Positions 7,049 through 15,725 of a DNA stretch of 60,951 bases are shown one piece after another. Numbering within the stretch: position 1 is the stretch's first letter; every line of letters starts with the position of its first letter. The notes beneath the pieces were generated by a model. The model was not told the DNA's origin. It saw only the letters and a list, made by a program, of their open reading frames with translations, and did no database searches. The stretch lies in assembly GCA_964564625.1 (NCBI GenBank), contig CAZMBE010000019.1:1-60951 (forward strand). Direction: 5' to 3'. Made by a program: the position numbers and the translations under genes. The DNA comes from UBA2185 sp964564625. GTDB lineage: Bacteria > Desulfobacterota > Syntrophia > Syntrophales > UBA2185.

Positions 7049-8986
7049 ATGGGTAAGACGATCACCGAGAAGATTATTGAAGCACACATTATCTCAGGTA
7101 GATTTATTCCCGGCACTGAAATAGGTATCAAAATCGATCAGACTCTGACTCAGGATGCCACAGGGACTATGGCGTACCTGCACTTCGAGTCGATGGGTAT
7201 ACTGCGGGTCAGGACAAAGCTCTCGGTGAGTTATATCGATCATAATACCACACAGATCGGATTTGAAAACGCGGATGACCACAAGTATCTGCAAACCGTG
7301 GCACAAAAGTACGGCATATACCTTTCACGGGCAGGAAACGGTATATGCCACCAGGTTCATTTAGAACGCTTTGGGAAACCTGGAAAGACTCTTCTTGGTT
7401 CCGATAGTCACACACCTATGGGCGGAGCTCTGGGTATGCTGGCTATCGGAGCCGGCGGCCTCGATGTCGCGTTAGCAATGGCAGGGGAACCTTTCTACCT
7501 CAGCAGTCCAAGGATTATCAAAATCAACCTCACCGGCACACTTCCCCCCTGGATCTCTGCCAAAGATATCATCCTGAAAGTTCTCAGTATCTTCACGACA
7601 AAAGGCAATGTCGGATGCGTCTTCGAATACGGCGGCGAAGGCCTGGCGAGTCTCTCCGTACCGGAAAGGGCAACCATCACCAATATGGGAGCGGAATGCG
7701 GTGTCACGACCTCTGTGTTTCCGAGCGATGAGATGACAAGGATTTTTTTGAAGGCCCAGGAGCGGGAGGAGGATTGGAAGGAAATTACTGCCGACGAAGA
7801 TGCAATATATGAACGTATCGTTGACATCAACCTCTCCGAACTGGTACCTCTCACGGCAAAGCCGCACAGCCCCGAGAATATCAGCCCCGTTAGAAACGTT
7901 GGGGAAATTGAGGTGAACCAGGTCTGTATAGGAAGCTGTACGAATTCATCGTATAAAGACCTGGTGACGGTCGCAAAAATGTTAAAAGACAGAGTGGCTC
8001 ACCCGGGAGTGAGTTTTATAATCGCCCCGGGATCAAAGCAGGTACTCGAAAATTTGGCTTTGGATGGTTTTCTTGCCGATCTCATCCGGGCGGGGGCAAG
8101 AATCATGGAAAGTGTGTGCGGGTTCTGTATCGGAAACAGTCAAAGTCCCCAAACAAAAGCCGTATCTCTCAGAACATCGAACAGGAATTTTCTGGGAAGA
8201 TCGGGTACGGTGGATGCGGACATCTATCTCGTCAGTCCGGAGACCGCTGCTGCTGCGGTCATTACAGGCAGGTTCACTGATCCCCGTGACCTGAAGATGA
8301 ACTACCCCGAAGTAACAATGCCCGAGCGCTTTCATGTCGACGACAGTATGATCATAAAACCCGAGGATACGAGGGACCCCTCCGCAATTGAAATTTACAG
8401 AGGTCCCAATATCGGTGATCCCCCGGTCAATGAGGCCTTTCCTGAAAGGATCAGAGGCGAGGTCACTATTAAAGTCGGAGATAAAATCACTACCGATGAT
8501 ATCGTTCCTGCCGGTAAACGGATGAAATACAGATCAAATATCCCCAAATACTCACAATACTTCTTTGAACTCATCGACGGACACTTTTACAAACGAGCAA
8601 TGAAAATCCATGGCAAGGGAATGCATAACATCATTGTCGCAGGACTCTCTTACGGGCAGGGTTCATCACGAGAACACGCCGCCATATGCCCGATGTGCCT
8701 TGGCGTGAAGGCAGTCATCGCCAAGTCGTTTGAGAGGATCCATGCGGCGAACCTGATCAATTTCGGCATCATTCCCCTTACTTTTAAAGACGAAGGAGAT
8801 TATGACCGTGTTGGCCAGGGGGATAGCCTCGAAATACGGGACGCGAGAAAGATCATAGAGAAAAACGGCACCATGATTGTGAAAAACGTCTCGTCAGGCA
8901 TATCGTTCGAGGTTATGTACGCTCTCTCTGACAGGCAGAAAAAGATACTGTTGGCTGGCGGTGCCCTTAATCTGAGACATACATGA
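7049..8986 (+). CDS. aconitate hydratase (compact single-chain form)
   Basis: An aconitase-superfamily enzyme of 645 residues, interconverting citrate and isocitrate through a [4Fe-4S] cluster. Cluster cysteines are C297 (IGSCTNSS), C357 and C360 (VCGFCIG). The N-terminal HxxH-type segment and GSDSHTPMGGALG (117-129) belong to the catalytic domains. The C-terminal swivel domain shows GDKITTDDIVPAG and YGQGSSREHAA, which carries the substrate-binding serine and arginine. At 645 residues it is much shorter than AcnA or AcnB and resembles the compact anaerobe type. The isocitrate dehydrogenase gene lies three genes downstream in the same strand run, supporting a role in the oxidative citrate branch. 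Homoaconitase or isopropylmalate isomerase activity is less likely because large and small domains are fused. Confidence 0.9.
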   Translation: MGKTITEKIIEAHIISGRFIPGTEIGIKIDQTLTQDATGTMAYLHFESMGILRVRTKLSVSYIDHNTTQIGFENADDHKYLQTVAQKYGIYLSRAGNGICHQVHLERFGKPGKTLLGSDSHTPMGGALGMLAIGAGGLDVALAMAGEPFYLSSPRIIKINLTGTLPPWISAKDIILKVLSIFTTKGNVGCVFEYGGEGLASLSVPERATITNMGAECGVTTSVFPSDEMTRIFLKAQEREEDWKEITADEDAIYERIVDINLSELVPLTAKPHSPENISPVRNVGEIEVNQVCIGSCTNSSYKDLVTVAKMLKDRVAHPGVSFIIAPGSKQVLENLALDGFLADLIRAGARIMESVCGFCIGNSQSPQTKAVSLRTSNRNFLGRSGTVDADIYLVSPETAAAAVITGRFTDPRDLKMNYPEVTMPERFHVDDSMIIKPEDTRDPSAIEIYRGPNIGDPPVNEAFPERIRGEVTIKVGDKITTDDIVPAGKRMKYRSNIPKYSQYFFELIDGHFYKRAMKIHGKGMHNIIVAGLSYGQGSSREHAAICPMCLGVKAVIAKSFERIHAANLINFGIIPLTFKDEGDYDRVGQGDSLEIRDARKIIEKNGTMIVKNVSSGISFEVMYALSDRQKKILLAGGALNLRHT

Positions 8987-8992
8987 ATTACC

Positions 8993-10483
8993 ATGTCCAT
9001 CGTGGATAAAATTTACCGATGCTGCCTCTCCGGCCCCTTCCGGGGTGAATTGACGGCGCAGAATGTATCCCTCTATCATACATCCCCCTTCACAATTTAC
9101 TGTGAAAAGTTCGTCTCCGCAGAAGCAAAAGACCCCCTAAGCCCCTATCGCGAGCTCCTCATGGAAAGGGGCATTGAACATGAAAAAAGGGCGATAGCAT
9201 GCAAATATCCTGAATGCCGCTTAATCAATCATGAAACACCTGAAGAAGGTTTTCGGAAAATACTTGAGGAAATGGCAAAAGGAGCGGAGGTCATCTGCGG
9301 GCTCCCCCTGCTCTATCTCCCGGAGAATATACTGGGAAGAATAGATGTCCTCGAAAAATCGTATGATCACCCTTCCGTTTTCGGGGACTATCATTACATA
9401 GTAACAGAAATCAAACAGGCAAGAAGTATCAGAAAAGAACATCTCCTTCAGGGTGCTTTTTATACATACATTCTGGCAAAGATACAGGAGTATCTGCCTT
9501 CTACATTCCAAATCATTAACCATGACTTTGAGATACGGTCATACTGTTTCTCCGATCACGAAACTGACCTCTTAGACGCGATACAAGGAACGCAGGCAAT
9601 TCTGGACGGAAAAGAACAGCCGACAGCGACTTACAACGCCTCGGAGTGGCCGTGGGAACGCTACGGAAACCATGAGGCAATCAGAATGAGGGATGTTTCT
9701 CTGGTAGGCCAGGTCGGCCCGAGAACAAAACAAAAATTGGTAAGCCAGGGCTTTAAAAAGATTTGGGATATTGCCTATGCCAATGTTGATGATTTGGTGA
9801 CCATTCAGGGGATAAGCGAAAATACCGCACAAAAACTCATTTTGAATGCCCAGGCCGTAATGAAAAAAGAGCCTATCCCCATCGGCCTGTCGGCCTTGAA
9901 GCTGCCTGAAAAATCCACCGAAATATTTCTGGACCTGGAGGGAACGGATCAGCCTGACCTGGAAGAAGAGTTCGAACCCGTCGACTATCTCATCGGTGTT
10001 GTTGTACGCAAGGGCGATCTTGACGCGTACCATTCCTTTGTGGCGCACAGGATGCACGATGAAGAAAAAATGTTCCGTGAGTTTCTCCACTTCCTCCAAG
10101 ACCAAAATGATTACATAATTTACCACTGGCATAACTATGAGCACTGGCACGTCAAACGCCTCGCGGAACGATACAACCTTACACAAAAAGTTGAAAAATC
10201 AGTCCTCCCCTACATGATTGATTTGCACAGGATGGCAACAAAGGCCTTCGCGTTCCCCACCTACACAAATGGCCTGAAGGACGTTGCTGCCTTCTTAGGC
10301 TTCAGGTGGCGGCATGACGACATCAATGCCCTCGATGCCATTGCCTATTATCTCAAATACCAGACAAACCCGGAGATGTACCATGACAAAATACAGGCCA
10401 TTATCGATTACAATGAAGATGACTGCCGGGCAACGAAGCGAATCAAGGACTGGTTGCAGGAACAGTTGTCCCCGGGCATTTGA
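8993..10483 (+). CDS. TM0106-type RecB-like nuclease with HhH and RNase H-like domains
   Basis: This 496-residue protein matches the putative nuclease family named after TM0106. An N-terminal RecB-type PD-(D/E)XK module carries HEKRA (63-67), GRIDVLE (115-121, D118) and TEIKQA (138-143, E-x-K). A helix-hairpin-helix stretch (about 236-288; QVGPRTKQKLV, IQGISENTAQKL) follows. The C-terminal RNase H-like exonuclease domain has FLDLEGTD (312-319), YHWHNYEH (377-384) and YNEDDCRATKRI (473-484), the expected acidic positions. The C-terminal cysteine cluster of many RecB-family relatives is absent. It begins six bp after the aconitase stop and is embedded in a metabolic gene run. Substrate and pathway are unknown; a role in DNA repair or defence is possible. 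Confidence 0.85.
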   Translation: MSIVDKIYRCCLSGPFRGELTAQNVSLYHTSPFTIYCEKFVSAEAKDPLSPYRELLMERGIEHEKRAIACKYPECRLINHETPEEGFRKILEEMAKGAEVICGLPLLYLPENILGRIDVLEKSYDHPSVFGDYHYIVTEIKQARSIRKEHLLQGAFYTYILAKIQEYLPSTFQIINHDFEIRSYCFSDHETDLLDAIQGTQAILDGKEQPTATYNASEWPWERYGNHEAIRMRDVSLVGQVGPRTKQKLVSQGFKKIWDIAYANVDDLVTIQGISENTAQKLILNAQAVMKKEPIPIGLSALKLPEKSTEIFLDLEGTDQPDLEEEFEPVDYLIGVVVRKGDLDAYHSFVAHRMHDEEKMFREFLHFLQDQNDYIIYHWHNYEHWHVKRLAERYNLTQKVEKSVLPYMIDLHRMATKAFAFPTYTNGLKDVAAFLGFRWRHDDINALDAIAYYLKYQTNPEMYHDKIQAIIDYNEDDCRATKRIKDWLQEQLSPGI

Positions 10484-10537
10484 TCTTTGAATGTCTTTCT
10501 CCCCTCAATTAATGCCATACAGGGAAGGCCTGAAACT

Positions 10538-11662
10538 ATGAAGCAACTCGAGGCAAGAACAATAGTTTTGAAAAAGCGCACGATAACCATAGAAATTCTT
10601 CTCATTGCCTTCCTGGTTTTCACAGGATGCTGTTACAATCGTGTGAGTACAATTGACGATTCTGCTTCTGCTCCCTTGATCGGGGGTTACCGCGTGTATA
10701 TGGGCCACCTCCATAACCACACCTCTATATCCGATGGAAAAGGAACTCCTTCCGAAGCGTATGAGTACGCCAGAGATGTCGCCAAGATGGACTTTTTCGG
10801 TATTTCCGACCATGCCGATGCAATCAGCCCCGCACGATGGACTGCATTAAGAAAGGCGGCGGACAGGCATAACCAGGACGGTGTTTTTGTGACATTTTGG
10901 GGCTTTGAGTGGTCATCCAAAAAATATGGGCACGTGACGATCATGAACACATCAACCTATTGTACAGACAACAATCAAAATACCGATACTTTCGATGAAT
11001 TATGCGAATGGCTTTCCGCACATAACGGCGTAGCGTTCTTTAATCACCCGGGGCGCGAAGACACTACAGGCGAGGAATTTAATCATTTCAACGGAGCCCC
11101 TGTTGATCAGTTTGCCGGAATGGAACTTTGGAACAAAGACAACGGGTTCGATGTGTATTATTATAATGACGGTTATGATCGAAGCGATAATGGCCTCGGA
11201 TATTATGATGAAGCGTTGTCCCGAGGCTGGCATATTGGTGCATCAGGTTCCGGAGACGATCATCATGGAACATGGGGGACCCGGCAATCATTTCGTGTTG
11301 CCGTGCTGGCTAAGGAAAAAACTCGTGCGGCACTTCTCAACGCATTTTTTGAGAGGAGATTCTATTCCACGTTAGATAAAAATTTGGCGTTATCTTTTAC
11401 AATGAATGGACATGCAATGGGTTCAAAGATCAATCCCGGGACATACAATGTGGAAATTCTCGCTGATGACGGCAGCAGACATGATGTGTTCACCAAAATT
11501 GAGCTTATCAAGAACGGAACAGCTTACCAGCAATGGAGTCCTTGCCTGAAAACAGCAGCGATTACTTTACCATTGCGTGCTGACAGTGGCGATTACTATT
11601 ATATACGCATTACACAAGCTGACGGTGATGAGGCGGTTTCGTCCCCGATTTGGATTCGTTAG
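10538..11662 (+). CDS. PHP-domain metallohydrolase, probable lipoprotein
   Basis: A 374-residue exported protein. The N-terminus is a basic stretch, a hydrophobic segment and AFLVFTGC, a plausible lipobox. The PHP-type metal site starts at GHLHNHTSISDG, continues with ISDHAD and HPGRED, and later shows SGSGDDHHG, so the full set of histidines and aspartates of the CehA/McbA-like PHP group appears present. The C-terminal ~90 residues look like a beta-rich accessory domain. A longer frame opens at 10487, but GGAAGG before 10538 and the signal peptide favour the later start. It probably hydrolyses a phosphoester or similar bond in the periplasm. It lies in the run between the nuclease and icd; no functional link is evident. 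Confidence 0.8.
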   Translation: MKQLEARTIVLKKRTITIEILLIAFLVFTGCCYNRVSTIDDSASAPLIGGYRVYMGHLHNHTSISDGKGTPSEAYEYARDVAKMDFFGISDHADAISPARWTALRKAADRHNQDGVFVTFWGFEWSSKKYGHVTIMNTSTYCTDNNQNTDTFDELCEWLSAHNGVAFFNHPGREDTTGEEFNHFNGAPVDQFAGMELWNKDNGFDVYYYNDGYDRSDNGLGYYDEALSRGWHIGASGSGDDHHGTWGTRQSFRVAVLAKEKTRAALLNAFFERRFYSTLDKNLALSFTMNGHAMGSKINPGTYNVEILADDGSRHDVFTKIELIKNGTAYQQWSPCLKTAAITLPLRADSGDYYYIRITQADGDEAVSSPIWIR

Positions 11663-11755
11663 AACGAGGAAATAAGAATCGACTCTTATGGACAGATTGC
11701 CTCCTTTTGTGATAGGAATAAAGCATACCAATATAAGAAAGTAACTAAATCACGT

Positions 11756-12976
11756 ATGGATAAAATAAAGGTCAAATCCACCATCGTCGAGATAGATGGT
11801 GATGAAATGACCAGGATCATGTGGAAGATGGTAAAGGACAAACTGCTTCTTCCCCATCTTTCCATGAACATTGAATACTATGATCTGCACATCAAAAATC
11901 GCGATGCCACCGATGACCAGGTCACGATCGATGCCGCCAGGGCAATTATGAGGCATGGTGTCGGCGTCAAATGTGCAACCATCACCCCTAATGAAGACAG
12001 GGTCAGGGAATACAGTTTAAAAAAAACCTGGAAAAGCCCCAACGCGACAATCAGAGAGATGATTGACGGCACGGTTTTCCGCACGCCTATCCTGGCGAAC
12101 AACATCATACCCTCCGTTACCACATGGCAAAAACCCATCATCATAGGAAGACATGCCTATGGCGATATTTACAGCAATACGGAGATGCGCATACCCTGCC
12201 CCGGCAAGGCCGAAATCGTCTTCACCCCAGTTGAGGCCGGTCCACCTGTAAGACAGACCATCAAAGAATTTACAGGGCCGGGAATAATCCAGGGCATCCA
12301 TAATACAGACGAGTCCATAAAGAGTTTTGCGCGTGCCTGCTTCACTTTCGCCCTTGACCAGAAGATTGACCTGTGGTTCAGCACCAAGGATACCATCTCC
12401 CAGACTTACGACGCCCGGTTCAGAGACGTATTTTCCGCGGAGTACGAGGAGAACTGGAAAGGAAAATTCACCCGGGCAGGTATTTCTTATTTTTTCACGC
12501 TTATCGATGATGCTGCGGCACGCATCATCAAGTCGGAAGGCGGCATCCTGTGGGCGCTGAAAAACTATGACGGTGATGTCATGTCCGACATGATCGCCTC
12601 GGCATATGGGAGCCTGGCCATGATGACATCCGTGTTAGTTTCTCCGCAAGGACACTTCGAGTATGAAGCCGCCCACGGCACGGTGCAGAAGCACTATTAC
12701 AAGCATCTCAAGGGTGAACAGACATCAACAAACTCTATGGCCATTATCTTCGCATGGTCAGGATGCCTGAGAAAGCGCGGTGAGTTCGATCAAACGCCAA
12801 AGCTTGTTTCATTCGCGGACAACCTGGAAGAGGCTGCTCTCTCAACTGTGGAATCCGGGATCATGACAGGTGACCTCCTCCTTGTGGCAGACGGGAATCC
12901 CAACAACAAAAAAGTAACTACGGAAGCATTCATCGATGCCATTGCCAAAAACCTTCGAAAAAAATTGCCCGGGTAA
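11756..12976 (+). CDS. icd: NADP-dependent isocitrate dehydrogenase, eukaryotic-type
   Basis: This 406-residue enzyme oxidatively decarboxylates isocitrate to 2-oxoglutarate. Its N-terminus (IVEIDGDEMTRIMW), PNATIREMIDGTVFRTPI, YDARFRDVF and EAAHGTVQKHYYKH follow the homodimeric type II (mitochondrial-like) NADP-IDH family, not E. coli Icd. The segment SPNATIR carries the substrate-binding serine and arginine, and DDAAARIIKSEGG and MSDMIASAYGSL are the metal/active-site segments. With the upstream aconitase it would supply 2-oxoglutarate. Its last 41 bases overlap the longest reading frame of rlmN. A third member of the same superfamily, the tartrate/malate type, lies at 34456-35553. Confidence 0.95.
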   Translation: MDKIKVKSTIVEIDGDEMTRIMWKMVKDKLLLPHLSMNIEYYDLHIKNRDATDDQVTIDAARAIMRHGVGVKCATITPNEDRVREYSLKKTWKSPNATIREMIDGTVFRTPILANNIIPSVTTWQKPIIIGRHAYGDIYSNTEMRIPCPGKAEIVFTPVEAGPPVRQTIKEFTGPGIIQGIHNTDESIKSFARACFTFALDQKIDLWFSTKDTISQTYDARFRDVFSAEYEENWKGKFTRAGISYFFTLIDDAAARIIKSEGGILWALKNYDGDVMSDMIASAYGSLAMMTSVLVSPQGHFEYEAAHGTVQKHYYKHLKGEQTSTNSMAIIFAWSGCLRKRGEFDQTPKLVSFADNLEEAALSTVESGIMTGDLLLVADGNPNNKKVTTEAFIDAIAKNLRKKLPG

Positions 12977-14012
12977 GCCGAATCTGAAAGACATGTCTCT
13001 CGAGGAGCTTGAAAACTATATATCGAGTTTCGGCAAGGAGAAATACCGGGCGCGCCAGATCATGAAGTGGCTTTACCAGCTGCATGCCGGATCTTTCGAG
13101 GATATGACCAATATTTCAAAAGCCTTCCGGATCCGGATTAAAGAATTGGCCAGATTCGCTGACCCTGAAATCAAAAAAACACAGATTTCGAAGGACGGCA
13201 CGAAAAAAATCCTCTTCAGACTGGAAGACGGTGTATTCATCGAGAGCGTCCTTATCCCGGGAAAGAACCACTGGACGATTTGCGTCTCCACCCAGGCGGG
13301 ATGCGCGATGGGATGTGCATTCTGCATGACGGGTACACAGGGTTTTTCGAGAAACCTTCTTCCCTCGGAAATCACCGGGCAGATAAACGTGCTCAGGACT
13401 GCTATGCCGGAGGGAGAGAATATCAAAAACATCGTCATGATGGGAATGGGAGAACCTCTGGCAAACTATGAAAATACCCTCAAAGCGATCAGGATCATCA
13501 CCTCTGACTTCGGATTTGGCTTTTCCAACAGGAAAATCACCGTATCCACCTGCGGCATTGCACCCATGATCGAACAGCTCGGGAAAGATATCTGCGTTAA
13601 CTTGGCCATTTCTTTAAACGCACCGGATAATGAGACGAGAAGCACGCTGATGCCTGTCAACAAAAAATATCCTCTCGAAACACTTCTCGCCGCCTGCCGG
13701 AACTATCCCATGCCAGGACGGAGAATGCTCACCTTTGAATACATTCTTATTGCCGGTATCAACGACTCACCGAAGGACGCGGAAAAGCTGGCCCGTCTCC
13801 TGAAAAAGATTCGCTGCAAGCTCAACCTGATCGCATTCAATGAATTTCCCGGATCATTATTCAAGGCGCCTTCCCAGGAGGCGATACACACATTTCAGCA
13901 AATTCTCCTCAACCACCATTATACATCGATTATCCGGGCAAGCAAGGGAAGCGACATTCTGGCCGCCTGCGGTCAGTTGAGCGGCCGGATGAGAACAGAT
14001 CAAGGTGTGTAA
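12936..14012 (+). CDS. rlmN: 23S rRNA (adenine-2503-C2)-methyltransferase (dual tRNA A37 activity)
   Basis: A radical SAM enzyme of up to 358 residues that methylates A2503 of 23S rRNA and A37 of some tRNAs. The cluster motif is CAMGCAFC (C123, C127, C130). MMGMGEPLANY is the SAM-binding GEP motif, and ASKGSDILAACGQL near the C-terminus carries the methyl-accepting cysteine. The N-terminal accessory domain is seen in EKYRARQIMKWLYQ. The longest frame overlaps icd by 41 bp. The next ATG, 12993, would remove NLKD, which aligns with the family N-terminus, so an overlapping start at 12936 (or TTG at 12942) is kept. No start has a strong ribosome site; translational coupling to icd is likely. Confidence 0.95.
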   Translation: MPLPKTFEKNCPGKPNLKDMSLEELENYISSFGKEKYRARQIMKWLYQLHAGSFEDMTNISKAFRIRIKELARFADPEIKKTQISKDGTKKILFRLEDGVFIESVLIPGKNHWTICVSTQAGCAMGCAFCMTGTQGFSRNLLPSEITGQINVLRTAMPEGENIKNIVMMGMGEPLANYENTLKAIRIITSDFGFGFSNRKITVSTCGIAPMIEQLGKDICVNLAISLNAPDNETRSTLMPVNKKYPLETLLAACRNYPMPGRRMLTFEYILIAGINDSPKDAEKLARLLKKIRCKLNLIAFNEFPGSLFKAPSQEAIHTFQQILLNHHYTSIIRASKGSDILAACGQLSGRMRTDQGV

Positions 14013-14096
14013 GGAACGTATGAACTCATTAAAAAGTAGACCCTCGAACAATTGACGAATTCCTTTTGCAATTCTATGGAAGAAGGTCCCCGTACA

Positions 14097-15725
14097 ATGA
14101 CACACCCCAAACTGGTTGAGACGATGAGCCGCCCGGACTTTTACCCCCACCGCCCGGAACAGGTTGAATTGATCCAGACACACATCTCCTACATTTTCAT
14201 TGCCGGGGACTATGTGTATAAGGTCAAGAAGCCCGTTGATTTTGGATTTTTGGATTTCACCACCCTTGACAAAAGGGAATTTTATTGCCGTGAAGAGCTG
14301 AGGTTGAACAGGAGGCTCGCGCCGGCCGTGTATCTCGAGGTGGTGGAAATCGGTGAGGACACAGGGGGCACTATCGCCTTAGGCATACAAGACCGGATCG
14401 TGGAATATGCCGTCAAGATGCTCAAAATTCCCCTGAACGGCATGCTGAAGACCTTGCTCCATCAGGATAAAGCCGATCGTTCAATCATGGATGCCATTGC
14501 CAAAAAACTTGTTCACTTTCACAGAGACGCGGCAACGGGCGGAGTCATCGATGAAATGGGAGGTGTCGGAACAATTCGCCGGAACCAGGATGAGAATTTC
14601 ACACAGACAGAAAGCTATATCAACGTTACCATTACTCCCGGCCAGTACCATTTCATCAGATCATACATATACAGTTTCATGGATACACATCACAATTTGT
14701 TCATCAGAAGGGTCGCGGATCAAAGAATCAGAGACTGCCATGGAGACCTGCATCTGGAGCATATCTGCATCATGGAACCGGGAGACGCACACCATATCGA
14801 GTATAATCCGGACAACATTGTCATATTTGATTGCATCGAGTTCAACGAGAGGTTCCGGTACGAAGATGTCGCAGCTGAAGTGGCCTTCCTGGCCATGGAT
14901 CTCGATTACAACGGCTATGAAGATTATGATGAAGTCTTTGTTAACGCGTATATCAAACACTCCGGTGATCGTGAAATCGGCACACTCCTGAATTTTTACA
15001 AATGCTACTACGCATACGTGAGGGGGAAAGTCATAGGTTTCAGGATACATGACAGTTCCATCCGGAATGAGGAGCACAAGGAAGCAGTGAACACCGCGTC
15101 CCGGTATTTCGATCTTGCCTTTACTTACGCGGCGAGACCGGAAAGACCGACGCTAATCCTCATGGCCGGACTCATGGGAACCGGCAAAAGCGTTCGGGCC
15201 CGCTCCATCGCGCCCCGTCTAGGGGCCGATATCATTCAGACCGATATGCTGCGCAAGCAAATCCTCGATATTGCACCCCACGAGCGACATTATGAAGATT
15301 TCGGCAAGGGAATTTACGGGGAAGAGTTCACCCGCAAGACATACGAAAAAGCGATTGCAATCGCATCGGAAAAACTGAGGAAAGGAAAATCCGTCATTAT
15401 AGACGCCTCATACAAAAACCGCAGATATCGTATGGAAGCGGCAGACGCGGCGAGGAAGCTCCACGCTGATTATTTCGTGATTGAATGTGTATGTCCGGAA
15501 AATATCATACAGGAAAGGCTTGAATCGAGGACATCAAAAAAGGGACACGTATCTGACGGGCGTTGGGAACTTTATCAGGCGCAGAAGGCATCCTTTGAAG
15601 AAATTAATGAAATCCCGGAGAGATCACACATCATCCTCGATACCTCTCTGCCCCCTGAGGAATGTACATATATAGTTTTACAGAAAATGAAGGACTTCAC
15701 ATTTTATCATCCAACACCGCCCTGA
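14097..15725 (+). CDS. fused aminoglycoside-phosphotransferase-like and P-loop kinase protein
   Basis: A two-domain protein of 542 residues. The first ~350 residues form an APH/choline-kinase-like fold (the COG2187 type), with YVYKVKKPVDFGFLDF near the N-terminus, the catalytic-loop motif CHGDLHLEH (about 214-222) and an IFDCIEF metal-binding aspartate. The C-terminal ~185 residues form a P-loop kinase (COG0645 type) with Walker A AGLMGTGKS (about 357-365) and a DASYKNRRYR lid region. Proteins of this composition are common and mostly uncharacterised; small-molecule phosphorylation is likely, the substrate unknown. A longer frame opens at 14052, but GAAGAAGG about ten bases before 14097 supports the later start. 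Its 3' end overlaps the opposing histidine kinase by 29 bp. Confidence 0.8.
   Translation: MTHPKLVETMSRPDFYPHRPEQVELIQTHISYIFIAGDYVYKVKKPVDFGFLDFTTLDKREFYCREELRLNRRLAPAVYLEVVEIGEDTGGTIALGIQDRIVEYAVKMLKIPLNGMLKTLLHQDKADRSIMDAIAKKLVHFHRDAATGGVIDEMGGVGTIRRNQDENFTQTESYINVTITPGQYHFIRSYIYSFMDTHHNLFIRRVADQRIRDCHGDLHLEHICIMEPGDAHHIEYNPDNIVIFDCIEFNERFRYEDVAAEVAFLAMDLDYNGYEDYDEVFVNAYIKHSGDREIGTLLNFYKCYYAYVRGKVIGFRIHDSSIRNEEHKEAVNTASRYFDLAFTYAARPERPTLILMAGLMGTGKSVRARSIAPRLGADIIQTDMLRKQILDIAPHERHYEDFGKGIYGEEFTRKTYEKAIAIASEKLRKGKSVIIDASYKNRRYRMEAADAARKLHADYFVIECVCPENIIQERLESRTSKKGHVSDGRWELYQAQKASFEEINEIPERSHIILDTSLPPEECTYIVLQKMKDFTFYHPTPP

Noticed and set aside
9572..10186. 204-codon minus-strand frame
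   Set aside because: Antisense to the TM0106-type nuclease; no family match and no ribosome site.
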